Source of the DNA: Microbacteriaceae bacterium
Lineage (GTDB): Bacteria > Actinomycetota > Actinomycetes > Actinomycetales > Microbacteriaceae
Length of the DNA stretch: 15,623 nucleotides
Direction: 5' to 3'
Assembly: GCA_012719255.1 (NCBI GenBank)
Contig: JAAYAS010000104.1
Coordinates: 1-15,623 of the forward strand
The notes beneath the pieces are model-generated. The model did no database searches. It saw only the letters and a list, made by a program, of their open reading frames with translations, and had not been told where the DNA came from. Positions 6,130 to 12,590 of the stretch are shown one piece after another. The position numbers and the translations under genes were made by a program. The first letter of the stretch is position 1, and each line of letters begins with the position of its first letter.

Positions 6130-7875
6130 GTGGAAGGCAAGGAGGCCACCGTCCTCGACCCCGATGCCGGGCTCCGGCGGGCCGAGGCGCTCCTGGGCGC
6201 AGGACTGCCGATCGATCTCGACGCCGGTGCCTGCCGCGCGCACGCCGAGGAGTGCGCGCGGCTCGTCGAACTTCTCGGCCCCGCCCATCCCGCCGCGGCC
6301 GCCCGCCTGCGCGCCTCGCGACTCGTCGCCGAGACGCAGCTGCCCGGCGCCGACGCGGACGCCGGCGCCCGCGCCGCCGCCGAGCTGCTCACCGCCGCGA
6401 GGGGCCTCGACGACGCGACCCGCGGCTACGCGCTCGTCGCCTGGGGCTTCGCGCATCCCGCGCCCGAGCGCACCGACGAGCGGGTCGCCGCCGCCTCGGA
6501 GGCGCTCGAGCTCGCCGACCGGCTCGCCGCCGCCGATCGAGCGTCGACGGGATTCGTCGCGGGCGCCTGCCTGCTGCTGCTCGCGGGCCTCCTCGAGCAG
6601 GGCGACATCCGCTCGCTCGACGTCGAGCTGCTCGACCGCCGCGCCGCCGGCGACGACTCGGGCACGGCGACGGTCGCGGAGTGGTTCCACTGCCTGCGCT
6701 CGATCCTCGACGGCGACGTCGCGACTGCCGAGCGACGATCGGCGGCCCTCTTCGCGGCCGCCCGCTCGGCCGGCCGCGACGGGCTCGCCCTGCGCACCAC
6801 GCAGCACTGCATGCTCCAGTGGATGCAGGGGCGCGTCGACGGCGTCGAGGACGACTTCCTCGCGGCGCGGCGCGAGTACCCGCAGCAGCACCTCTGGCCC
6901 GCCTCGCTCGCCTGGCTGTGGCTGCTGCAGGGCCGGCGCTCGGCCTCGACGGCGATGCTCGCCGCCCTGCCCGATCCCCAGCGCCTGCCCCGCGACCGGC
7001 AGTGGCTCGCGACGACCGTCGTGCTCGCGGAGATCGCCCGGCTCACCGGTCCCCGCGAGCGCGCCGTCGCGCTCCGGGAGCTGCTGCTGCCGTTCGCCGA
7101 TCACCTCGTCCCGGTCGGGGTCGGGGTCGCCTTCTGGGGCACCTGCGCGCGTACGCTGGGACTGCTCGAGGAGCGGCTCGGCCTCGTCGACGAGGCCCGC
7201 GAGCATCTCGAGCTCGCCGTGGCGGTCGCCGAGCGCATCGGCGCCATGGCGTGGCACGCCGAGGCGCAGATCGAGCTCGCCGAGTTCGCCCTCCGCCACG
7301 CCCTGCACGGCATCCCGGCGCACGCGCTGCTCGCCGAGGCGGCCGCGACCAGCGCGGCGCGGGGCTTCGCCGGACTCGCCCTGCGGGCGCGGCCGCGGCC
7401 CGCGATCCGGGTGCTCGGCGGCTTCGAGATCGTGTCGGTCGACGGCGCGCCGAGCGAGTGGAGCTCGAACAAGGCCCGGGAGCTGCTGAAGATGCTCGTC
7501 GCCGCCCGCGGCGCCGCGGTCGGCCGCGAGGTGCTCATGGACGCGCTCTGGCCGGGCGTCGCGCCCGAGCGCCTCGGCAACCGGTTCGCGGTCGCCGTCA
7601 ACGCCGTCCGCCGGGCGCTCGACCCCGCGCGCGCCCTGCCGACGCAGCACCACCTCGTCACCGAGGGCGAGTCGGTGCGCCTCCACCTGCCGCACCTCGA
7701 GATCGACCTCGAGCGCTTCCACGGGCTCGCCGAGCACGCGGACGGCGAGCTGCGCAGCGCCGCGCTGCGGCTCTACCGCGGCGACGCGTTCTCGGCCGAT
7801 CCGTACGCCGACTGGGCCGTGAGCGTGCGCGATCATGCGCGGGCCGTCCGCGACCGGCTCGCCGCATCCGGATGA
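6130..7875 (+). CDS. TPR-like regulator with C-terminal SARP-type winged helix
   Basis: Probable transcription regulator of 581 residues; target and signal are unknown. Residues 1 to about 410 are alpha-helical and TPR-like. The stretch FWGTCARTLGLLEERLGLVDE, continuing into REHLELAVAVAERIGAMAWH (about 335-380), resembles the TPR scaffold that follows the ATPase in AfsR/MalT/cyclase-type signalling proteins. The C-terminus has an OmpR/SARP winged helix (about 426-516: IRVLGGFEI, then SSNKARELLKMLVAARGAAV and VLMDALWP) followed by only about 55 residues of BTAD-like sequence (LYRGDAF..DPYADW). Classical SARPs carry the winged helix at the N-terminus and a BTAD of about 150 residues, so the order is reversed and the BTAD shortened; no Walker A motif is present. 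GTG 6130 is preferred over ATG 6073 because of the -10 six bases upstream. The last codons overlap the octamer CCGCATCC. Confidence 0.8.
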   Translation: MEGKEATVLDPDAGLRRAEALLGAGLPIDLDAGACRAHAEECARLVELLGPAHPAAAARLRASRLVAETQLPGADADAGARAAAELLTAARGLDDATRGYALVAWGFAHPAPERTDERVAAASEALELADRLAAADRASTGFVAGACLLLLAGLLEQGDIRSLDVELLDRRAAGDDSGTATVAEWFHCLRSILDGDVATAERRSAALFAAARSAGRDGLALRTTQHCMLQWMQGRVDGVEDDFLAARREYPQQHLWPASLAWLWLLQGRRSASTAMLAALPDPQRLPRDRQWLATTVVLAEIARLTGPRERAVALRELLLPFADHLVPVGVGVAFWGTCARTLGLLEERLGLVDEAREHLELAVAVAERIGAMAWHAEAQIELAEFALRHALHGIPAHALLAEAAATSAARGFAGLALRARPRPAIRVLGGFEIVSVDGAPSEWSSNKARELLKMLVAARGAAVGREVLMDALWPGVAPERLGNRFAVAVNAVRRALDPARALPTQHHLVTEGESVRLHLPHLEIDLERFHGLAEHADGELRSAALRLYRGDAFSADPYADWAVSVRDHARAVRDRLAASG

Positions 7876-7912
7876 GCGCGGCGGCCGCGGGGCCGCCGCC
7901 GGCCCGCGCTCA
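7873..7912. terminator. Bidirectional terminator between convergent genes
   Basis: An outer 8-bp stem TGAGCGCG (7873-7880) / CGCGCTCA (7905-7912) contains the stop codons of both flanking genes. An inner 9-bp perfect stem GCGGCGGCC (7878-7886) / GGCCGCCGC (7891-7899) with a GCGG loop competes with or replaces it. No T tract is present on either side. It fills the whole 34-base gap between the convergent genes. Confidence 0.65.
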
Positions 7913-8329
7913 CCCGGTCGCGAGCACGTCCTCGCAGTCGAACTCGCCGTCGGGGTAGACGACGACGGCGCCGTCGCCCTCGGCCAGCAGCTCGCCGAGC
8001 ACGCGGCACTCGGTCCACGCCGCGGTGATCGCGTCGGCATCGCCGTCGACCTCGAGGACGAGCACGTCGCCGCGCCAGCTCACCGCGCCGTTCTGCGTCG
8101 CGAACGCCGCCTCGATCGACTCGGCGAGCCGCTCGCGATCGGCGCCGCCGTCAGCGCCGCCCTCCGACGGCGCCGCGCCGCCGGCGTCGGCCTCGGCGCC
8201 GTGCTCGGCCGCGGGGGCGGCGGCATCGGGCGTCGCCGCGCCGTCGGCCGCGCCGCAGCCGGTGATGACGGCCGCGAGCGCGAACGCCGCGATGGTCGCC
8301 GCGATGCCGCGGGGGTCGGGTCGGCGCAT
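7910..8329 (-). CDS. Small lipoprotein of unknown function
   Basis: I do not recognise this family. The 139-residue product has a lipoprotein signal peptide: MRRPDPR, a hydrophobic stretch of about 14 residues, and lipobox VITGC with Cys25. An Ala/Gly/Glu/Asp-rich flexible linker (about 26-64) leads to a small acidic domain (about 65-139) with SWRGDVLVLEVDGD, AWTEC and VVVYPDGEFDC. Cys108 and Cys132 could form a disulfide outside the cell. The start has AGGAGG (8334-8339 on the minus strand) four bases upstream. It lies 90 bases downstream of the thioesterase on the same strand and converges on the TPR-wHTH regulator. Its own promoter is likely: a TAGGCT -10 at 8379-8384 preceded by two TTCAYC repeats 11 bases apart. 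The domain may be a short binding or stress-envelope module, but that is a guess. Confidence 0.82.
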   Translation of the reverse strand: MRRPDPRGIAATIAAFALAAVITGCGAADGAATPDAAAPAAEHGAEADAGGAAPSEGGADGGADRERLAESIEAAFATQNGAVSWRGDVLVLEVDGDADAITAAWTECRVLGELLAEGDGAVVVYPDGEFDCEDVLATG

Positions 8330-8353
8330 GGCTCCTCCTGCCGGGAGAGTGAC

Positions 8354-8370
8354 GATCGGGCGCCCCGATC
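8354..8370 (-). other. Hairpin in the lipoprotein gene leader
   Basis: A perfect inverted repeat GATCGGG (8354-8360) / CCCGATC (8364-8370) with a three-base loop. On the minus strand it lies after the proposed -10 and before the Shine-Dalgarno of the lipoprotein gene. It could be a terminator for the upstream thioesterase gene, a leader structure, or an operator. Confidence 0.5.
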
Positions 8371-8378
8371 TGCGCAGG

Positions 8379-8384
8379 AGCCTA
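8379..8384 (-). promoter_or_regulatory. -10 element of the lipoprotein gene
   Basis: The minus strand reads TAGGCT, the same hexamer as the -10 proposed for the DUF885 gene. Transcription would begin near 8372, giving a leader of about 43 bases with the hairpin and a good Shine-Dalgarno. A weak -35, TTCACC at 8404-8409, lies 19 bases upstream. Confidence 0.45.
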
Positions 8385-8392
8385 GGCGCGCG

Positions 8393-8409
8393 GATGAAGG
8401 TTCGGTGAA
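8393..8409 (-). promoter_or_regulatory. Direct repeat TTCACC/TTCATC, PHO-box-like
   Basis: On the minus strand TTCACC (8404-8409) and TTCATC (8393-8398) start exactly 11 bases apart. OmpR/PhoP-type regulators bind direct repeats with 11-base spacing, and Streptomyces PHO boxes are built from GTTCACC-like units. Only two units are seen and the match is partial. The position overlaps the -35 region of the lipoprotein gene. Confidence 0.3.
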
Positions 8410-8419
8410 AACGGCCCGA

Positions 8420-8899
8420 TCAGCGTTCGCGGATGAGGTTCGTGATGCGCACCGTCGAGCAGCGGCGGCCGTCGCCGTCGGTGATCACGATCTCGTGCAC
8501 CGTCATCGAGCGGCCGAGGTGGATCGCCCGGCACTCGCCGGTGACCCAGCCGCTCGTCGCCGAGCCGGTGTGCGTCGCATTGATGTCGATGCCGACGGCG
8601 TAGTGGTCGTCGGAGATCGTGCGCGCGAAGAAGTTCGCCGACATCGAGCCGAGCGATTCGCCGAGCACGCAGTACGCGCCGCCGTGCAGCAGGCCGATCG
8701 GCTGGGTGTTGCCCTCGACGCGCATCACGGCGATCGAGTGCTCGGCCGAGAACCGCACCAGGTGCATCCCCATCGTGCGGGAGAGCTCGCCGAGGCCGCG
8801 GCCGTGCGACACCTCGTCCTGATCGGGGACGAGGTGCCCGTTGATCACCTCGCCGACCACCTCGTCGGCGTGCACCGCGTCGCGCTCCGAGAACCTCAT
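8420..8899 (-). CDS. PaaI-family hotdog acyl-CoA thioesterase
   Basis: Cytoplasmic thioesterase expected to hydrolyse an acyl- or aryl-CoA; the substrate cannot be read. The 159-residue protein has an N-terminal extension of about 40 residues and then a hotdog fold. The family motif is at residues 64-84: NTQPIGLLHGGAYCVLGESLG, with His72-Gly-Gly and the presumed catalytic Glu81, as in PaaI, YbgC-neighbour and menaquinone-pathway (DHNA-CoA) thioesterases. ATG 8899 is chosen because GGAGG (8907-8911 on this strand) is seven bases upstream; a GTG two codons earlier lies too close to it. The gene is divergent from polA with 47 bases between the starts. A PaaI-like gene beside polA is common in high-GC actinobacteria, so its place here is probably ancestral. 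A role in menaquinone synthesis is possible but unproven. Confidence 0.9.
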   Translation of the reverse strand: MRFSERDAVHADEVVGEVINGHLVPDQDEVSHGRGLGELSRTMGMHLVRFSAEHSIAVMRVEGNTQPIGLLHGGAYCVLGESLGSMSANFFARTISDDHYAVGIDINATHTGSATSGWVTGECRAIHLGRSMTVHEIVITDGDGRRCSTVRITNLIRER

Positions 8900-8906
8900 C
8901 CGCACC

Positions 8907-8911
8907 CCTCC
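8907..8911 (-). promoter_or_regulatory. Ribosome binding site that decides the thioesterase start
   Basis: GGAGG on the minus strand lies seven bases before ATG 8899 but only one base before GTG 8905, which argues for the ATG. A second AGGAG at 8916-8920 would suit the GTG, so the two-codon difference is not fully settled. Confidence 0.6.
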
Positions 8912-8934
8912 GGGACTCCTCGGGCACCGGCCTC

Positions 8935-8940
8935 TAGGAT
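8935..8940 (+). promoter_or_regulatory. -10 element of polA, leaderless
   Basis: TAGGAT ends six bases before GTG 8947, placing the transcription start on the start codon. There is no Shine-Dalgarno immediately before the GTG. The -35 is not obvious. It lies in the 47-base gap shared with the divergent thioesterase. Confidence 0.55.
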
Positions 8941-8946
8941 GGCCGC

Positions 8947-11622
8947 GTGCCTGCTGCAGAGAACTCCACGAAGCCTACCCTCATGGTCATCGACGGCCAC
9001 TCGCTCGCCTTCCGCGCGTTCTTCGCGCTGCCGGTCGACAGCTTCGTGAACTCGGAGGGGCAGCACACGAACGCGATCCACGGCTTCATCTCGATGCTCA
9101 TGTCGCTGCTGCGCGACGAGAACCCGAGCCACCTCGCGGTCGCCTTCGACGCCGGCTCGACGTCGTTCCGCAACGACGAGTACCCCGAGTACAAGGCGGG
9201 CCGCGACGAGACGCCGCCCGAGTTCCGCGGCCAGATCGACCTCCTCAAGCAGGCGCTGGAGGCGATGGGCATCACCTGGCTCGAGAAGGAGCGCTTCGAG
9301 GCCGACGACATCCTCGCGACCCTCGCGAAGCAGGGCGAGGACGCCGACTACGAGGTGCTGCTCGTCTCGGGCGACCGCGACGCGATCCAGCTCGTCAACG
9401 ACCGCACCACGCTGCTCTACCCGGCGGTGCAGGGCGTGTCGAAGCTCACCCGCTACACCCCCGACGCCGTCGAGGAGAAGTACGGCGTGCGCCCCGAGCG
9501 CTACTCCGACCTCGCCGCGATGGTCGGCGAGAAGGCCGACAACCTGCCGGGCGTGCCGAGGGTCGGGCCGAAGACCGCGGCGAAGTGGCTCGCGCAGTTC
9601 GGCTCGCTCGAGGGCATCCTCGAGCACGAGGACGAGCTCACCGGCAAGGTCGGCGAATCGTTCCGCGAGCACCGCGAGAACGCGGTGCGCAACCGCCGCC
9701 TCAACGAGCTGCTCCGCGACGTCGAGCTCGACGAGAATCCCGACACCCTCGACATCCGCCCCATCGACGTGGATGCGGTGCGCGACGTGTTCACGCGGCT
9801 GCAGTTCCGCACGCTGCAGGACCGCGTGCTCAAGCTCGCCGCCGAGCGCGACGGCGCCGTCGCGACGGCCGAGCACCCCGCATCCGAGCTCGAGGTGCGC
9901 AGCGGGCTCACCGCCGCGCAGCTCGGCGAGTGGCTCGAGCGCGAGCGCGCCGCGAACCCGCTCGGCATCGGGCTCGTCCTCGTGTTCGGCGAGTCGGGCC
10001 TCGCCGAGGCCGGGCTCGGCGGCGCCGACTCGGCGGTCGTCGTGCGCCCCGACGCCGACGGGGATGCGGCGGCGCCGTTCTTCGAGTGGCTCGCCTCCGA
10101 CGCGCCGAAGACCGTGTTCGACGCGAAGCCCGCGCTGAAGCTCGCGATCGCCCGGGGCATCGAGATCGGCGGCGAGCTCCACGACGGGCAGCTCGCGGCC
10201 TTCCTCGGCAACCCGACCGGCGTGCCGAAGCGCCTCGCCGAGCTCGTGCACCAGATGCTCGGCGAGTCGCTGCCCGAGCCCGATCCCGACCAGCTCGTGC
10301 CGATCGCCGACGACGCGCCCGAGCAGGCCGCCGCCGACGCCTGGTTCGCGCGGCGCGCGACCGAGGCCGCCGTCGACCGGCTGCCCGCCCCGACGAAGCC
10401 GGTGTTCGACGACATCGAATCGCCGCTGCTGCCGATCCTCGCCCGCATGGAGGCGACCGGCATCGCCGTCGACCGGGAGCTGCTGCGATCGCTCGCCGAC
10501 GAGCAGCAGGCGAAGGTCGTGCGGTACGAGCAGGAGGCCTTCGACGCGATCGGCGGCGAGCGCGTGAACCTCGGTTCCCCGAAGCAGCTGCAGGTCGTGC
10601 TGTTCGAGACGCTCGGCATGCCGAAGACCCGCCGCACGAAGACCGGCTACTCGACCGACGCCGAGAGCCTCGAGGCGCTCGAGGCGAAGTCGCCGCATCC
10701 CTTCCTCGGCGCGCTGCGCCGCCACCGCGACGCGTCGAAGCTCAAGCAGATGATGGAGTCGCTGCTGAAGACCATCGACGCGACCGGCCGGGTGCACACG
10801 ACCTACCTGCAGACCGGCGCGGCGACCGGCCGACTCGCCTCGACCGAGCCGAACCTCCAGAACATCCCCATCCGCTCGCCGGAGGGGCAGCGGATGCGCG
10901 AGACCTTCACCGTCGGGGAGGGCTTCGAGGAGCTGCTCACCGCCGACTACTCGCAGATCGAGATGCGCATCATGGCGCACCTGTCGGGCGACGAGGACCT
11001 CATCGACGCGTTCGTGCGCGGCGAGGACACGCACCGCTTCGTCGGCTCCCGGGTGTTCGGCGTCGCGCCCGAGGACGTCGACGCCGGCATGCGCACGAAG
11101 GTGAAGGCGATGTCGTACGGCCTCGTGTACGGGCTCAGCCCCTTCGGCCTGTCGAAGCAGCTCGGCATCGACGTCGCCGAGGCGAAGGCGCTCGTCACCG
11201 GCTACTTCGAGCGCTTCGGCAAGGTGCGCGACTACCTCCGCGACTCGGTCGCGCAGGCGAAGGAGGACGGCTACACCGAGACGCTCTTCGGCCGCCGCCG
11301 CCCGTTCGGCGACCTCAACTCGACGAACCGGCTCGCCCGCGAGAACGCCGAGCGCGCCGCGCTGAACGCGCCGATCCAGGGCGCCGCCGCCGACATCATC
11401 AAGATCGCGATGGTCCGCATCGACGAGCGGCTCGCCGCCGAGGGCCTCGGCTCTCGGATGCTGCTGCAGGTGCACGACGAGCTCGTCTTCGAGGTCGCGC
11501 CCGGCGAGGGCGACGCCCTCGAGGCGCTCGTGCGCGAGGAGATGGGCGCCGCCGCCGAGCTGCGCGTGCCGCTCGACGTGTCGGTCGGCCGCGGCCCGAA
11601 CTGGCAGGTCGCGGGCCACTGA
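8947..11622 (+). CDS. polA: DNA polymerase I
   Basis: Repair and Okazaki-fragment polymerase, 891 residues. The N-terminal 5' nuclease (about 8-300) shows VIDGHSLAFRAFF, FEADDILATL, VSGDRDAIQLV and the helix-hairpin-helix GVPRVGPKTAAKWL. The middle domain (about 310-500) has the shape of a 3'-5' exonuclease but lacks the DxE metal-binding motif, so proofreading is predicted to be absent, as in other actinobacteria. The polymerase domain has motif A with D667 and E672 (DYSQIE), motif B with R716, K720, Y724 and Y728 (KAMSYGLVYG), and motif C with D844/E845 (QVHDELV). Residue Y724 stands where E. coli has Phe762. GTG 8947 fits the TAGGAT six bases upstream and begins just before the first nuclease motif. 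Two linkers carry octamer copies (9771, 9878, 10062) spelled with the rare codons GAT and GCA TCC. Confidence 0.98.
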   Translation: MPAAENSTKPTLMVIDGHSLAFRAFFALPVDSFVNSEGQHTNAIHGFISMLMSLLRDENPSHLAVAFDAGSTSFRNDEYPEYKAGRDETPPEFRGQIDLLKQALEAMGITWLEKERFEADDILATLAKQGEDADYEVLLVSGDRDAIQLVNDRTTLLYPAVQGVSKLTRYTPDAVEEKYGVRPERYSDLAAMVGEKADNLPGVPRVGPKTAAKWLAQFGSLEGILEHEDELTGKVGESFREHRENAVRNRRLNELLRDVELDENPDTLDIRPIDVDAVRDVFTRLQFRTLQDRVLKLAAERDGAVATAEHPASELEVRSGLTAAQLGEWLERERAANPLGIGLVLVFGESGLAEAGLGGADSAVVVRPDADGDAAAPFFEWLASDAPKTVFDAKPALKLAIARGIEIGGELHDGQLAAFLGNPTGVPKRLAELVHQMLGESLPEPDPDQLVPIADDAPEQAAADAWFARRATEAAVDRLPAPTKPVFDDIESPLLPILARMEATGIAVDRELLRSLADEQQAKVVRYEQEAFDAIGGERVNLGSPKQLQVVLFETLGMPKTRRTKTGYSTDAESLEALEAKSPHPFLGALRRHRDASKLKQMMESLLKTIDATGRVHTTYLQTGAATGRLASTEPNLQNIPIRSPEGQRMRETFTVGEGFEELLTADYSQIEMRIMAHLSGDEDLIDAFVRGEDTHRFVGSRVFGVAPEDVDAGMRTKVKAMSYGLVYGLSPFGLSKQLGIDVAEAKALVTGYFERFGKVRDYLRDSVAQAKEDGYTETLFGRRRPFGDLNSTNRLARENAERAALNAPIQGAAADIIKIAMVRIDERLAAEGLGSRMLLQVHDELVFEVAPGEGDALEALVREEMGAAAELRVPLDVSVGRGPNWQVAGH

Positions 11623-11666
11623 CGCCCGCCGGGCCGGTCGCGGGCACGAGGATGCGGGGGAGCGGG

Positions 11667-12590
11667 ATGCAGCAGCCGAGCGCGGGCGCGCCGGAGCCGC
11701 CGCGCGGGCCGGCGCCCTGGGACGCGCCGCGCCGGCGGCGGCGCCCCGGCGAGCAGGTGCGCGAGTTCTTCGCCGGCGTCGGCGTCTTCTTCCGCGGCGT
11801 GCGGATGTGGGCGTCCCGGCCCGGGCTGATGGCGCTCGGCGCCGTGCCCGCGCTCATCGTCAGCGTCGCCTACGTGCTCGCGATCGTCGCGCTCGGCGCG
11901 AACGCGGGCGCGATCGCCGAGTGGGCGACGCCGTTCGCCGACGGCTGGCCCGAGGCCGGGCAGCAGCTGCTGCGGCTGCTCGTCGCCGTCGCCGTCGTCG
12001 CCGCCGCCGTCGCGGCGGGCGTGCTCACCTTCGCCGCGGTGACGCTCGCGGTCGCGGCGCCCTTCATGGAGCGCATCTCCCGGGCCGTCGACGTCGAGCT
12101 CGGCGGCGCCCCCGCGCCGATCGACGAGCCGGTGCTGCGCGCCGTCGGCCGCGGCATCGGCGACGCGCTGAAGCTCATCGGCATCGCCCTGCTCACGGCG
12201 ATCCTCGTGTTCGTCGTCGGCCTCGTCCCGGTGCTCGGCTCGGTGCTCGGCTGGACCACCGGCGCCGTGCTCGGCGGGCGCGCCCTGTCGATCGACCTCA
12301 CCGGCGCACCGGCCGAGGCCCGCGGCATCCGGCTCGCGCAGCGCGAGCGGCTGCTCGCCCGCAACCGCGCCCGCGCGCTCGGCTTCGGGATGATGACCTA
12401 CCTCGCCTTCCTCGTGCCCGGCGGCGCCGTCGTCGGCACGCCCGCGGCGGCGGTCGGCGGCACGCTGCTGCTGCGCGAGCTCATCGGCCAGCCGGCGAGG
12501 CTCGACCGCTCGGCCGGGGGAGCGGCGCCGACCGCGCCGCCGGGACCGGTACCGCCCAGCGACCCGTCGCTAGGCTCGCGGCATGACTGA
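11667..12590 (+). CDS. EI24/CysZ-like integral membrane protein
   Basis: A membrane protein of 307 residues resembling the EI24 domain family, whose best-known bacterial member, CysZ, imports sulfate. The hydrophilic Pro/Arg-rich N-terminus (about 1-40) is followed by long hydrophobic segments at about 54-76, 100-130, 170-205 and 236-270. The family-like feature is FAAVTLAVAAPFMERIS after the second segment. The C-terminus is Pro/Ala-rich. ATG 11667 has GGGGGAG (11656-11662) four bases upstream; ATG 11652, five codons earlier, is an alternative, without a suitable ribosome site. It follows polA by 44 bases with no convincing terminator between, so co-transcription is possible. Its last 8 bases overlap the DUF885 gene, whose -10 lies within it. 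No cysteine-synthesis genes are nearby, so a sulfate role is not supported by context. Confidence 0.78.
   Translation: MQQPSAGAPEPPRGPAPWDAPRRRRRPGEQVREFFAGVGVFFRGVRMWASRPGLMALGAVPALIVSVAYVLAIVALGANAGAIAEWATPFADGWPEAGQQLLRLLVAVAVVAAAVAAGVLTFAAVTLAVAAPFMERISRAVDVELGGAPAPIDEPVLRAVGRGIGDALKLIGIALLTAILVFVVGLVPVLGSVLGWTTGAVLGGRALSIDLTGAPAEARGIRLAQRERLLARNRARALGFGMMTYLAFLVPGGAVVGTPAAAVGGTLLLRELIGQPARLDRSAGGAAPTAPPGPVPPSDPSLGSRHD
12571..12576 (+). promoter_or_regulatory. -10 element of the DUF885 gene, leaderless
   Basis: TAGGCT ends six bases before ATG 12583, so transcription would start on the ATG. It lies inside the 3' end of the EI24-like gene. No Shine-Dalgarno is found before the ATG, which supports a leaderless start over translational coupling. 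Confidence 0.55.

Noticed and set aside
8382..8927. Second minus-strand frame over the thioesterase gene
   Set aside because: It is a frame-shifted shadow of the thioesterase, Arg-rich and without the hotdog motif.
8896..11619. Open frame of about 900 codons on the strand opposite polA
   Set aside because: It is the mirror of a highly conserved gene in GC-rich DNA, where stop codons are rare in some antisense frames. Its product is a low-complexity Arg/Glu/Val/Leu-rich sequence with no recognisable motif. The same applies to long antisense frames opposite pyk, the permeases, the ANTAR gene and the DUF885 gene.
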